Assembly: GCF_003148825.1 (NCBI RefSeq)
Contig: NZ_QGGZ01000013.1
Location: 124,001-188,000, forward strand
From: Streptomyces sp. CG 926
GTDB lineage: Bacteria; Actinomycetota; Actinomycetes; Streptomycetales; Streptomycetaceae
Reading direction: 5' to 3'
Length of the DNA: 64,000 nucleotides
Within the stretch, counting starts at the first letter, position 1; each line of letters opens with the position of its first letter. Under the pieces are notes generated by a model that worked only from the letters and a program-made list of their open reading frames with translations, was not told the DNA's origin and ran no database searches. Both the position numbers and the translations under genes were made by a program. Of this stretch, positions 1-9,092 are shown one piece after another.

Positions 1-613
1 TCAATGATGGAGAACTCCGGGCCCATCACGTTGGCCCAGGTCAGATCCGCATGAGCCGGCGCCCACTGCTCGATCTGCGTATCGGCGATGCCGGGGAAGA
101 CCTCCCCGAGGGTCTGCGTCACCTCCTCTTGCGTGATCGTCACTGTGTCCGGTGTCGCGATCCGCGGTGTCTGCTGTGCGGCCAGGGCGTCCAGCGAGGA
201 GGTCAGCGCTTCCCACCACGCATCCGGCAGGCCCGGGTCTGCGAGCACCAGGGCACCCTTGCCGACAGGCGGCGACGCAATCAGCTCCAGCTCATCTGCG
301 CGCCACATCACCGGCTCGCCCGGCTCGCGCCACGCCACGCCACGCCCTGGTACCACTCAGGCATCGCGATCCCTTGCAGCACCGCGGCGGCCTCGGTCCC
401 GTTCCAGCCCTGCGCGCCGATCCGCTCGAACCCCCGCCGCTCGATGCGCACCCATGTACCCCGCTCCGTACGACCGCCCAAGGAACGGCGCTTGCGTACC
501 AGAGTCTGCCGATCCAATTTCACACGCAGAGCCGCTTCCGCGCGCTCCAGCACATCTTCCACCGGCTGACGGCGCAGATCCACCTGGGCAGCAACGGGCA
601 GGGAACCAGGCAT
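1..613 (-). pseudogene. Phosphotransferase-like gene, frameshifted and cut by the window edge
   Basis: Reading leftwards from an ATG at 613, with AAGGAGG at 619-625 as ribosome site, the first frame gives about 100 residues (WVRIERRGFERIGAQGWNG) and stops at 308. A different frame then continues from about 330 to position 1 with a coherent protein (WRADELELI, DPGLPDAWWEAL, WAPAHADLTWANV). That ending resembles the aminoglycoside/choline-phosphotransferase fold, in which an H-A-D-L segment followed by W-N carries the catalytic Asp; here it reads HADLTWAN. The two frames join if one of three tandem CACGC units at 331-345 is removed, so I read one gene broken by a +5 insertion. The 3' end lies beyond position 1. 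Function is a family-level guess; the frameshift is directly visible. Confidence 0.6.
331..345. repeat. Three tandem CACGC units that cause the frameshift
   Basis: Three perfect copies of CACGC sit where the reading frame of the phosphotransferase-like gene changes. Two copies would restore a continuous frame reading GVAWREPGEPVMWRADE across the junction. A 5-bp unit shifts the frame by two, as expected for replication slippage. Confidence 0.8.
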
Positions 614-788
614 CACGACCTCCTTGGCGAACAGATGACCGTAGCAGAAGGAGGCCTACTGGAACGATCCGTCCGTCAACACAAGGTGCATCAACCTCAC
701 TGCCGTCGCTGATCGTTGGAAGTGGGCGGCCGGAGGACCAGATCACGCGCCAGTGGGTCCATCGTCGTGGACGGCCGGAAGACGTCGC

Positions 789-1079
789 GGCCCTGATGGC
801 GTTCTCGTAGGCCTTTCCCCCTCGTTCATCACTGCTGGCGTCGAAGCAGGTTGTATAGGCGTCACCGGCGGCTTTGTTGCTGGTCAGGAGTACGGCGCCG
901 GGCGCGGCCAGAATGGAGGGGATGGCCAGCGAGGTGGTCTTCCCGGAGCGCGGTGCCATGATCGCTGCCGCGACGTCCTCGTAGCCCATGCGGACCTCGG
1001 TGCGGCTTCCCTGCAGGTTGTCGAGGCGGGTCGCCTTGTGATGGCCGGAGGGAGAGCGTAAGGACTGGGTGTCATTCAC
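789..1079 (-). pseudogene. Internal fragment of a conjugative coupling / TraD-like ATPase
   Basis: Read leftwards from 1079, the segment holds a Walker A loop (APRSGKTTSLAIP) preceded by GYEDVAAAI and followed by APGAVLLTSNKA. This order is typical of the actinobacterial VirD4/TraD-like type IV coupling ATPases that pump DNA in conjugation. The long N-terminal part that normally precedes this motif is missing, and recognisable similarity fades after about position 920, although the frame stays open to 357. It is therefore a truncated relic of an integrated conjugative element or plasmid gene. The exact left edge is uncertain. Confidence 0.5.
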
Positions 1080-1312
1080 AGAGCACGGTCTGGCTCGCCC
1101 TCAACCAGGGCCGTCCGGCCCCTCTAGGGCAGCCCCGCTGAAGGCTCCAGTGCTCCCTGGGTCTGGAGGCGGCGCGCCTCGACCTGGCCGGCTGAGGCCG
1201 ACAGTCGCGGATCAGGGCGCCGTAAGAAGGGCGTCAAGGAGGTGAGCTTGCTCGATTTATGTGCAGTTGCCATGTCTATGATCACGAGAAGTTCAAGGGG
1301 AGGGCACAGGAC
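1080..1312. other. Intergenic, no gene seen
   Basis: The stretch between the coupling-protein relic and the WXG-type operon contains no convincing reading frame. It probably carries the promoter for the operon starting at 1313; I could not single out a -10/-35 pair. Confidence 0.4.
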
Positions 1313-1756
1313 ATGTCGGGGGAGTTCGACAGCGAGTGGGGCGCGTTACGCGACCACGCTGACGGTCGGCAAGTGGACATGCGGTTGAACGGCACAGGTG
1401 CGTCGGCAGGACCACTGGCGCCGGGGGGATCGGGGACCTTCGGGTCCACCCCGGCCGAGAAGACGGCGGCGGCGAACACGATCGAGACCGAGCTGCAGCC
1501 GAACACCAAGACGGCCACGGAGCATGCGGACGAGGCGACCAACGCCGCGGTGAAGGGCTTCGAGGACTGGGACACCGCCCCCGGCCTGAAGAAGGTCGCG
1601 GACACCTGGGACAAGCAGGCCAAGGTACTGATGGGCCGCCTCGGGTCCGAGAAGAGCGCCCTGCGGGGCGCCTCGGGTCTGTTCGTGCGCAACGACATCG
1701 GCCTGGGTGACCAGTTCCGACCGATCGGCGCCCGGTCGAAGCTCAACGGGCTCTAG
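1313..1756 (+). CDS. Small helical protein upstream of a DUF6571 gene (ESX-like partner)
   Basis: The 147-residue product starts at ATG 1313, preceded by AAGGGGAGGG at 1295-1304; an in-frame upstream ATG at 1259 lacks a ribosome site. It is polar and Ala/Thr/Asp-rich with predicted helices in the middle (EKTAAANTIETEL, HADEATNAAVKGFEDW) and no signal peptide or membrane segment. It ends 9 bp before the next gene, so the two are surely co-translated. In streptomycetes such genes pair with WXG100/DUF6571 proteins, and I infer a secretion-partner or toxin-associated role. No enzymatic motif is visible. Confidence 0.75.
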   Translation: MSGEFDSEWGALRDHADGRQVDMRLNGTGASAGPLAPGGSGTFGSTPAEKTAAANTIETELQPNTKTATEHADEATNAAVKGFEDWDTAPGLKKVADTWDKQAKVLMGRLGSEKSALRGASGLFVRNDIGLGDQFRPIGARSKLNGL

Positions 1757-1765
1757 GGGGAAGCG

Positions 1766-4057
1766 GTGCTGACGTACCACGAAGTCATGACCACGGACCT
1801 CGGCCTACTGACGACGGCGGCAGGCAAGTGGGATTCGATGGCCGGTGAACTGAAGAAGGTCGAGACCCGCTACGGCGACAGCGTCCAGAAGATCACCATG
1901 GGCGAGAGCTGGACCGGTATCAGTGTCGGTGTGGCCCATACGAGCTTCGCGGCCACCCGCTACGAGTACTCCGCTGCCCAGATCCAGGCCAAGGCGGTCG
2001 CCGGCCTGCTGCGCGACGCGCACGGCCAGTTCACCGACCTCAAGAAGAGGGTCGAGAGTGCACGAGACGATGCGATAAAGGCCGGCATGACCGTCTCGGA
2101 GCAGGGGAACGTCGCCTACGACTACGCGAAGCTCACCGCACAGGAACGCAGCGCGATCCACCACGACCCGGATGGTGAGACCACCATCCATACTGCCGTG
2201 GCCAAGTGGCAGCAGCACATCGACGACTGTGTGAAGGCGGTCTCCGAAGCCGACCAGGGTGTGAAGATCGCCCTGGATGCGGTGGTCGTGGACAGCAATA
2301 AGGACGCCCTGGGCAAGGGAGACGACGAGACCCTCGACGGCTTCAACGCCGGAGCGCAGGGCGACATCGAGGTCTACGAGGCCCGCAACGCCGAGGACAT
2401 CGCCACCCGTATCAACAGCGGTGAGAAGGTCTCGGAAGCCGACTATGCGGAGCTGAGTCGTTCCTTCCGCGACAACGCCTCACGGCCGGAGTTCACCCAG
2501 ACCTTCCTGAACGGGATGGGCGCGCAGAACACGCTCACGTTCACCAACAAGCTCAACGACCACGCGTACGGCGACGACAAGGGCAACAAGCAGCGCTACC
2601 TGGACCTGCAGAAGGGCTTGGCCAACTCGCTGTCGAACGCGATGCAGGACCCGAAGTCCGACTTCTACAAGAACTTCCGCACGCAGTTGGACAAGGCCGG
2701 GCTGGAGAGCTACGACCTCAGGCAGATCGGCGACTCGCCCAACGCCATCAGCCGGGACCACGGTCAGAAGGTCCGCGGCTACCAGAGCCTGGTCACCCTC
2801 ATGCGGAACGGGGACGGCTACTCCTCCCCGTTCCTCCACGACCTGGCCTCGGACATCCGCCGGGCCGAGGACAAGAAGCAGGGGGGTGACCCCGACGTCT
2901 GGGACCTCAACGGCGACTTCAGCGGGAACAACAAGGGCTGGTTCGCCCACGACCCCCTCGACGGAGTCCTCGGCATCATGTCGAAGAACCCCGAAGCCTC
3001 CACCTCCTACTTCGACCCCGGCCCCGACGGAAGGAACGACAACCTCCGATACCTGCTCAAGGACCGGGACTGGAAGTTCGACGACACCCCCGTCTGGCAG
3101 GGCAACTTCGAGACCAGCCGAGACCTCGAGTCCGAGGGCAAGGACGCCCGCACCGGGCTCGGCCTGGCACTGGAAGCCTCCACCACGGGCAGGGAACCGG
3201 GCGCGGCGTCCGCACACTACGGCCACCACTCCGAGGCCGAGGCCCGCGTCATGCAGCAGACCATCTCCGTCCTGGACGCCGACGGCAAGGGCGACACGAA
3301 CGCGGACAACCTCAAGGCCCCCCTGGGCCGGGCCCTGGCCGACTACACCGCCGACACCCACGCCATCCTGAGCGGCACCTCGCCCGGCAGCCCCATCGGC
3401 CAGGACGGCATCACCGCCCACGGTGAGGACTCCAGCATCACCAACGGCAAGCACAGCCTGCTGCGGGTCATGCGCGGTGTCGCCGACGGCGAGGTCGGAA
3501 CGGGACCCACCGGCCAGCCGATCACCGCCTACGACGTGATGTACGAATCGGAGCGCCGCTACTCCGCCGAGTACCTCACCCACGCGAAGCCCGCCGGACC
3601 GGGCGAGGTCGGCAACGTCGTCGGCGACTGGGACAACCGCGCCCGCCACGTCGGTGAGGTCTTCGGAGCGATGAACGCGATCGGCTCCGACATCACCCTC
3701 GACGACCGCGACACCAAGATCGGCACCATGAACGACGCCGCCCGGTACGGCTACCACGGCTTCGGCGGGCTCATCACTCAGTTCCCGATCATCGGCGACC
3801 CGGCACAGCGCTTGATCGATGCCGCCACCTACGAATGGTCGAAGGACGTCGCGGCGGAGCACGAGGCCATGGCGCTCAAGAAGGAGAGCCAGGACGCCGC
3901 AGCCGGCGTGGGCGCGACGAACTCCTTGATCGACTCTTTTGCGACGGGGCAGGGAGCCAACGGATCCGTGGCCCACGAACACGCCAAGGGCGAGGCCAAG
4001 CAGAGTTACATCACCGGACGCGAGGACGCCTACTCCGCCCTCCGCACAAGGAAGTAG
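1766..4057 (+). CDS. DUF6571-type WXG-superfamily protein
   Basis: The 763-residue product starts at GTG 1766 with GGGGG just upstream. The N-terminal ~110 residues form the helical hairpin typical of WXG proteins, with a W-x-G turn in the segment GESWTGISVG. A long, mostly helical region follows that resembles the DUF6571 family of streptomycetes; those proteins are linked to ESX-type secretion or polymorphic toxins. No C-terminal nuclease or ADP-ribosyl motif is obvious, so the toxic activity, if any, is unknown. It sits between the small gene ending at 1756 and a membrane-anchored gene starting at 4064, forming a three-gene operon. Confidence 0.8.
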   Translation: MLTYHEVMTTDLGLLTTAAGKWDSMAGELKKVETRYGDSVQKITMGESWTGISVGVAHTSFAATRYEYSAAQIQAKAVAGLLRDAHGQFTDLKKRVESARDDAIKAGMTVSEQGNVAYDYAKLTAQERSAIHHDPDGETTIHTAVAKWQQHIDDCVKAVSEADQGVKIALDAVVVDSNKDALGKGDDETLDGFNAGAQGDIEVYEARNAEDIATRINSGEKVSEADYAELSRSFRDNASRPEFTQTFLNGMGAQNTLTFTNKLNDHAYGDDKGNKQRYLDLQKGLANSLSNAMQDPKSDFYKNFRTQLDKAGLESYDLRQIGDSPNAISRDHGQKVRGYQSLVTLMRNGDGYSSPFLHDLASDIRRAEDKKQGGDPDVWDLNGDFSGNNKGWFAHDPLDGVLGIMSKNPEASTSYFDPGPDGRNDNLRYLLKDRDWKFDDTPVWQGNFETSRDLESEGKDARTGLGLALEASTTGREPGAASAHYGHHSEAEARVMQQTISVLDADGKGDTNADNLKAPLGRALADYTADTHAILSGTSPGSPIGQDGITAHGEDSSITNGKHSLLRVMRGVADGEVGTGPTGQPITAYDVMYESERRYSAEYLTHAKPAGPGEVGNVVGDWDNRARHVGEVFGAMNAIGSDITLDDRDTKIGTMNDAARYGYHGFGGLITQFPIIGDPAQRLIDAATYEWSKDVAAEHEAMALKKESQDAAAGVGATNSLIDSFATGQGANGSVAHEHAKGEAKQSYITGREDAYSALRTRK

Positions 4058-4063
4058 AGCGCC

Positions 4064-5050
4064 GTGACCACATCCCCGCAGCGGACAGTCCGATCTCCGC
4101 GCAAGACGGCCGTCGTCGCCGCAGCCGTCGCAACCGTGGCCCTGCTGGGCGGTCTGCACCTGTGGCTGAACACCAACACGTTCGGCGACTCCGCCCTCTG
4201 CGGGGGTGTGGTGTCGGCCCACGACGCCGAGGCCGTACTCACCGGCGCGGGCAGGATCACCAGCCGTCCGGGGGCGCTGAGCGGGGCGGACGACGGCAGG
4301 ACCCGGTTCGACTGCGTCATCGAGCGCAGCGCGGCCGCGCAGCCGGGATCCGGCAGGCAGAGGCTCTTCGTCCGTGGAACGAGCGAACGCGGTGACTTCG
4401 CCTTCACCGGCGGCAACTGGCCCGACGCCTCGACGGCGTCGTTCTTCCCGGGCGGAGGCGTCGCCCCCGGCCGCGCCTGGGTCCAGCTCCCGGCCGGCTG
4501 TACGGCCGACGAGGCGGGTCTGGTGTGGGGAAACACTGAGGAGACGGCGAACTCCGAGAAGCTGGTCGGCCTGCTCACCAGCACCGCGAACCGGATCAGC
4601 ACCCGGGCCGGCTGCACCCCGCCCGCCCCGCTGTCGGCCCCTGACCGCATCGCCCCGCCGGCGGCGCAGCGCCCGGCCACCGCGGGCAGCGTGTGCGCCC
4701 TGCCCGGCTTCACACTCCCAGCGGTTGCGAGGGAAACCGTCCAGGACTCCGGTGCCACCTGGAGCTGCGGAACCGCAACAGCGGAGGGCCCGAAGCAGGC
4801 CTACGCCACCTTCTCCGCGACCCGGGACCCCGCCGTCATCTCAGCCATACGCAAGTCCAAGGGGTTCAACGGGCAGGGCTTCGACGCCACCCACACCCTC
4901 TCCGACTGTTCAGGCAAGCCCACGTACTTCGCCATGGAGACCGGCTCCCGATACACCGAATCCCTCGGCGCCGGCGCACCCGATCCCCAGGACCTGTTCA
5001 CCGCCTTCACCAAGGCGGCCGCAGCCAAATTCAGCTGCGCCAACGCGTAG
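4064..5050 (+). CDS. Membrane-anchored extracytoplasmic protein of unknown function
   Basis: The 328-residue product begins at GTG 4064, six bases after the DUF6571 stop. One N-terminal membrane segment (KTAVVAAAVATVALLGGLHL, residues ~14-33) is followed by an outside domain with paired cysteines (ALCGG, FDCVIE, AGCTAD, AGCTPP, SVCALPG, WSCGT, SDCSG, FSCAN) that look like disulfides. The two halves have similar order (Cys, hydrophobic strands, Cys), suggesting an internal duplication. It ends the WXG operon and could be an immunity or receptor partner; that is inference from position only. Confidence 0.75.
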   Translation: MTTSPQRTVRSPRKTAVVAAAVATVALLGGLHLWLNTNTFGDSALCGGVVSAHDAEAVLTGAGRITSRPGALSGADDGRTRFDCVIERSAAAQPGSGRQRLFVRGTSERGDFAFTGGNWPDASTASFFPGGGVAPGRAWVQLPAGCTADEAGLVWGNTEETANSEKLVGLLTSTANRISTRAGCTPPAPLSAPDRIAPPAAQRPATAGSVCALPGFTLPAVARETVQDSGATWSCGTATAEGPKQAYATFSATRDPAVISAIRKSKGFNGQGFDATHTLSDCSGKPTYFAMETGSRYTESLGAGAPDPQDLFTAFTKAAAAKFSCANA

Positions 5051-5207
5051 CGGCCCGCGGACCCAGCGGATGGCGCGCGACCTCACGGAAACCATCGGCG
5101 GCAGCCTGGCTCCCACCGCCGTCGAGCCCGGGTTCGCAGTGACGCTCATGCATCCAGTGGCAGCACCCGGGCGAGATCAGTGACCGGCCTGGCCACGGCG
5201 GAGTGGG

Positions 5208-5768
5208 TCAGTGCAGGCCGGAGACCTTGAAGACCGCGTGGGCCGTCTCGTGGTCGATGCGCTGCGCCAGCTGTCGCATGGCGGTCGTGCCGCGTCGCAG
5301 GGTGCCTTGCCGGATCGATGAGCGGCAGTCCGCATCGAGAAGGCGCCACATCGCCGGATTGCGGGCCAGGACCGTCGGGTCGATCTCGACCCGGCTTCCC
5401 TGCGAATCCCGGAGGGTCATCCGCTGGGCCACGCCGTCGGACCAATGGACCGAGACGAGGGAGTCGGTACGGACCGTGTGCGTCGTCAGCAACCCTCGGG
5501 CGCTCAACAGTCCCGGGCGTACGGAGACTCGGTGCGGCAGCAGGATTGCGAAGAGAAGGCAGGCCAAGCCGGCCCAGAGGAGACCGCGCGTCACATCGAG
5601 CCTGCCCGAACCGGCATCCACGGCGAACAGGGCAGTGAACAGAACGGACGCGACACCGATCGCCGAGCGCATTTCGCCGGCCCAGTGGATGTCGTGTGCG
5701 CAGGGTCCAGGAGGCTGCGCCTCGGCGCCGTGTGCGTCGGGCGCGGCATGTGCGAAGCGTTGTCCCAT
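5208..5768 (-). CDS. Membrane protein with PH-like domain
   Basis: The 186-residue product has two adjacent hydrophobic helices (residues ~35-50 and ~63-78) followed by a soluble part starting HRVSVRPGLLSARGLLTTHTVRTD that resembles the bacterial PH-like membrane proteins common in streptomycetes. ATG 5768 is the longest start, but the ribosome site is weak and a later Met at MRSAIGV is possible. Four 11-bp-spaced hexamers lie immediately upstream (5810-5848), which would place the gene in the inferred potassium regulon. No catalytic residues are visible. Confidence 0.65.
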   Translation of the reverse strand: MGQRFAHAAPDAHGAEAQPPGPCAHDIHWAGEMRSAIGVASVLFTALFAVDAGSGRLDVTRGLLWAGLACLLFAILLPHRVSVRPGLLSARGLLTTHTVRTDSLVSVHWSDGVAQRMTLRDSQGSRVEIDPTVLARNPAMWRLLDADCRSSIRQGTLRRGTTAMRQLAQRIDHETAHAVFKVSGLH

Positions 5769-5809
5769 GAGAGCGACGTTAGGGCTGGTAGAAGCCTTGT
5801 GGTCGGACC

Positions 5810-5848
5810 TTGACGCACCGCTGATGTGAGCGCTACGTCATCTTGATG
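5810..5848 (+). promoter_or_regulatory. 11-bp repeat operator, site 1 (inferred KdpE-type)
   Basis: Hexamers TTGACG (5810), CTGATG (5821), GCTACG (5832) and TTGATG (5843) begin exactly 11 bp apart. The site lies upstream of the membrane gene starting at 5768. Confidence 0.5.
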
Positions 5849-5877
5849 GGTTCCCGCCGGGTGGGAGCCCATCGACT

Positions 5878-6162
5878 TCACGGGCCCGATGGGCTGGCCC
5901 AGGGTGACGGCCGCGAGTAGTCGTACGGCGGCGGGCTCAGCGGCGCGGGGGCGGGCGCGGGCTTGAACGGGCCGGCCCGGTTCGCCATGAGAATCATCAT
6001 CGTCCCGACGAAAAGCAGGGTGATGACGATGAGGGCGAGCCCGACGGGGTTGCGGGGGTTGTAGTAGTAGCGGTTCGTACCCCACTTGCTCCGTCTGAAG
6101 ACCGGTTCGTTGTCGCGTTGCACAGGTGGTGTCCTCAGTAGAAGGTTCTCGGTGTCCCGCAT
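5878..6162 (-). CDS. Small single-pass membrane protein
   Basis: From ATG 6162 the product is 94 residues: a basic, aromatic stretch (RRSKWGTNRYYYNPRNPVG), one membrane helix (LALIVITLLFVGTMMILMA), then a Pro/Ala-rich tail. The frame is open to 6237, but that would overlap the end of kdpD1 at 6215, so the later start is preferred. It follows kdpF1-kdpD1 on the same strand with a 52-bp gap and may be transcribed with them. No known function is visible. Confidence 0.65.
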   Translation of the reverse strand: MRDTENLLLRTPPVQRDNEPVFRRSKWGTNRYYYNPRNPVGLALIVITLLFVGTMMILMANRAGPFKPAPAPAPLSPPPYDYSRPSPWASPSGP

Positions 6163-6214
6163 TGCCTCAGCGGGATGCCGGCCGGTTCGTGTGGAGGTGA
6201 GGAGGACATGTCGG

Positions 6215-8788
6215 TCAGGGCCGCCCTGCGGCCGCATCGGTGGCGACGGGCAGGGACAGGACCATGGTCAGGCCTCCGCCGGGGGTGTCCTCGGGTGTGA
6301 GCGTGCCGTCCATCGCCTCGGTGAGTCCTCTGGCCAGGGCCAGGCCCAGGCCGAGGCCCGCGGTGTTGTCCCGGTCGCCGAGCCGCTGGAAGGCCTCGAA
6401 GGCTCGCTCGCGGTCCACGGCTGCGATCCCGGGGCCCCGGTCGGCGATCCTGACCTCGACCCGGTCGGCCAGGGCGCTGGCCGTCACCAGCACCGGTCGG
6501 TCGGCAGGGGCATGGCGGACAGCGTTGCCGACCAGGTTCGCCAGCACGCGTTCGAGCAGAGGCGGATCGACCCGCAGCGCCGGTACCGCCTCCAGATTCT
6601 GTACGTCTACGACTGTGCCGCCGGTGGACGGCAGCTCCAGCGACTCCAGGGCGGCCGGCAGGACTTCCTCCAGTGCGGTGGCCCGCAGTTCGAGGGTGAG
6701 GGCGCCGGCTTGCAGGCGGCTGAGGTCGAGCAGGTTCTCCACCAGGCGGTTCAGCCGGTTCAGGGACGTCTCGGCGGATTCGAGCAGCTCCGCCCGGTCC
6801 TCCTCGGAGAAGTCGACGTCCGGAGCGCGCAGCGAGCTGACCGAGGCCAGCGCCCCCGCCAAGGGGGTCCGCAGGTCGTGGCTGACGGCGCGGAGCAGGG
6901 CGGTGCGCAGGCGGTCGGCGGCCTTGATGGGTTCGACTTCGGCAACTGCCTCGGCCAGGCGGGCCCGCTCGACCGCGGCGCCGACGTGCGCGGCGAAGGC
7001 GGCCAGGACGCGACGTTCGGAGGACGGCAGCGCACGCCCGCGCAGGACGAGGAAGGCCCCGGATCCGGCCGCGACCACCAAGGCGGGGTCAGCCTCCGTC
7101 CGCGTGCGACGTCCACCGTCCGTTGCCGCTCCCGTCCCCGGGGGCTCCGACGTCAGATCGACGGTGTCCATGCCGAAGGTCTCCCGGGTGCGTTCCAGCA
7201 GCGCCGGTATCGCCTGGTCACCGCGGACGATGCTGCCGGCCAGTGCGGACATGGTCTCCGCCTCGGCAGTGGCCCGGGCGGCGCGGCGGGACAGCCGCAG
7301 GGACCGGTCCGCCGCGGCGGCCACGGTGGCGGCGACGACGGCGAACACCACCAGCGCCAGCACGCTGTCCGGGTCGCTCATGGTGAACTCGCCTATGGGC
7401 GGCATGAACCAGTAGTTGAGGAGCAGCGCGGCGGTCAGCGCCGCGATGAGGGCGGAGGCCACTCCGCCGATGCAGGCCACTCCGACCACGGTCACCAGGA
7501 AGAGCAGTGCTTCGCTGGTGAGGTTGAACGTGCCGCGTATCCGGTCGAGGGCGAGGGTGAGCAGCACCGGGAGCACCACGCCGGCCACGGGCCCGGCGAT
7601 GAGCCGGGAGGTGGGGAGGGTGCGGCGGCGGGACGGCAGCAGCCGGCCGTGTCCCGCCCGCTCGTGCGTGACCATGTGGACGTCGATGTCCTCGGACAGC
7701 GCCACCACGGTCTCGCCGATTCCCCGGCCGGTGAGGAAACGTTCCAGCCTGCGGCGCCGACTCGTACCGAGGACCAGCTGCGTCGCGTTCTCCGCTGTGG
7801 CGAAGTCCACCAGCGCAGTGGGGATTTCGTCGCCGACGACGGAGTGGTAACTGCCGCCCAAGTCCTCGACGAGGGCCCGCTGCGCGGCGAGCGCCGCGTG
7901 TGACACCCCGGCGGCGAGACCGTCGCTGCGCGCGATGTGCACGGCGAGCAGCTCGCCGCCGGCGGACCTGCCGGCGATGCGGGCGGCGCGGCGGATCAGG
8001 GTCTCGCCCTCGGGGCCGCCCGTGAGCGCCACCACCACCCGCTCCCGGGTCTCCCAGACATCCCCGATGCCGTGCTCGATGCGGTATTTGTGGAGGGCCT
8101 CGTCCACCTGCCCGGCCAGCCACAGCAGCGCCAGTTCCCGCAACGCGATGAGATTGCCGGGACGGAAGTAGTTGGCGAGGGAGGCGTCGATCCGTTCCGG
8201 GGGGTAGATGTTGCCGTGCGCCATTCGGCGCCGAAGTCCCTCGGGGGGTATGTCGACCAGCTCGATCTCGTCAGCGCGGCGCACGAACTCATCGGGCACC
8301 GTCTCGCGCTGCGGCACTCCGGTGATCTTCCCGACGACGTCGCTCAGCGACTCCAGATGCTGGATGTTGAGCGTGGTGACGACGTCGATCCCCGCGGCCA
8401 GGATGTCCTCGACGTCCTGCCAGCGCTTCAGGTGCAGGCTGCCGCCCGGGACGTTGGTGTGGGCGAGTTCGTCGATCAGCACCAGCTGCGGACGCCTGGA
8501 CAACAGTGCCTCGCGGTCCAACTCTCCGTACGTGCCGCCCCGGTAGTCGTGCTCGGCCAGGGGGAGGACCTCCAGGCCGTGGAGCTTCGCCTCGGTGTGC
8601 CGACGCCGGTGGCACTCCACGAAACCGGCCACCACGTCCGCGCCACGGGCGGCCCGGCGGTGCGCCTCGTCGAGCATCCGGTAGGTCTTGCCGACGCCGG
8701 GAGCCGCGCCCAGGAAGACCTTGAGCCTCCCGGGCCGCAGGACCGGCTCGGTCACCGGTTGCAGCCCTGTCTCATCCGTGGTCGTCAC
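6215..8788 (-). CDS. kdpD: Osmosensitive K+ channel sensor histidine kinase KdpD, copy 1
   Basis: The 857-residue product has the full KdpD layout: an N-terminal ATP-binding domain with Walker A (GAAPGVGKTY) and the LIDELAHTN Walker B, a universal-stress-like domain at about residues 240-370, four clustered membrane helices of the DUF4118 type at about 390-500, a HisKA box with the phosphorylated His near 636 (AVSHDLRTPLAG), and HATPase_c motifs (NLVGNAVRHA, DRGPGI, GLGLGLALARG). It starts at GTG 8788, two bases after the kdpF1 stop. No kdpABC is adjacent on this side; its likely partner is KdpE1 at 12210. The nearest promoter carries the 8951-9000 repeat array. Confidence 0.95.
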   Translation of the reverse strand: MTTTDETGLQPVTEPVLRPGRLKVFLGAAPGVGKTYRMLDEAHRRAARGADVVAGFVECHRRRHTEAKLHGLEVLPLAEHDYRGGTYGELDREALLSRRPQLVLIDELAHTNVPGGSLHLKRWQDVEDILAAGIDVVTTLNIQHLESLSDVVGKITGVPQRETVPDEFVRRADEIELVDIPPEGLRRRMAHGNIYPPERIDASLANYFRPGNLIALRELALLWLAGQVDEALHKYRIEHGIGDVWETRERVVVALTGGPEGETLIRRAARIAGRSAGGELLAVHIARSDGLAAGVSHAALAAQRALVEDLGGSYHSVVGDEIPTALVDFATAENATQLVLGTSRRRRLERFLTGRGIGETVVALSEDIDVHMVTHERAGHGRLLPSRRRTLPTSRLIAGPVAGVVLPVLLTLALDRIRGTFNLTSEALLFLVTVVGVACIGGVASALIAALTAALLLNYWFMPPIGEFTMSDPDSVLALVVFAVVAATVAAAADRSLRLSRRAARATAEAETMSALAGSIVRGDQAIPALLERTRETFGMDTVDLTSEPPGTGAATDGGRRTRTEADPALVVAAGSGAFLVLRGRALPSSERRVLAAFAAHVGAAVERARLAEAVAEVEPIKAADRLRTALLRAVSHDLRTPLAGALASVSSLRAPDVDFSEEDRAELLESAETSLNRLNRLVENLLDLSRLQAGALTLELRATALEEVLPAALESLELPSTGGTVVDVQNLEAVPALRVDPPLLERVLANLVGNAVRHAPADRPVLVTASALADRVEVRIADRGPGIAAVDRERAFEAFQRLGDRDNTAGLGLGLALARGLTEAMDGTLTPEDTPGGGLTMVLSLPVATDAAAGRP

Positions 8789-8790
8789 GT

Positions 8791-8880
8791 TCAGAACTTC
8801 TCGGGGAAGAGGTACGCCAGGATCAGGTAACCGATCAAGCAGACCGCAATGATGATGCCGACAATGTTCTCCGTGCTCAA
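8791..8880 (-). CDS. kdpF: KdpF-like small membrane peptide, copy 1
   Basis: A 29-residue peptide read leftwards from TTG 8880 (or GTG 8886) and ending TGA at 8791. It begins MSTENIVGIIIAVCLIGYLI and ends with a Pro-Glu-Lys-Phe tail, matching the KdpF pattern of one helix bounded by E-N-I-V-G and P-E-K/R-F. GGAGGAG lies 4-10 bases upstream depending on the start. In known systems KdpF stabilises the KdpABC pump. Here it is followed directly by kdpD1, not kdpA, which is unusual. Confidence 0.85.
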   Translation of the reverse strand: MSTENIVGIIIAVCLIGYLILAYLFPEKF

Positions 8881-8950
8881 CCGCACCCGACTCCTCCGCG
8901 CGTCTCCAACCTCACCAGCGAACAGCAGCGAAGCCGTGGTGGAAACGCCC

Positions 8951-9000
8951 CTGATGCACTCCTAACGGCTCCGGGGTGGGACTTTGACGGTGCATTGACG
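8951..9000 (+). promoter_or_regulatory. 11-bp repeat operator, site 2, divergent kdpF1 / antiporter
   Basis: Hexamers at 11-bp steps: CTGATG (8951), CTAACG (8962), a poor GGGTGG (8973), TTGACG (8984) and TTGACG (8995). The last two share TTGACGG. The site lies between kdpF1-kdpD1 (leftwards) and the antiporter (rightwards), so it could control both. Confidence 0.6.
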
Positions 9001-9092
9001 GCCGTTGCATCGATAGGGTGAAGGTGGTGTGCCGGGAAGCCTGGTCGGCGTCGTGTGACCGCATGGTCCGCGTCGACTCGGGTGGGGGCGGA

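Noticed and set aside
2480..4222. Long minus-strand open frame across the DUF6571 gene
   Set aside because: It is the mirror of a high-GC gene; composition (Val/Gly/Ala/Asp repeats) and lack of a ribosome site show it is not coding.
8166..8788. Long plus-strand open frames across kdpD1
   Set aside because: They oppose a clear KdpD protein and contain no motifs.
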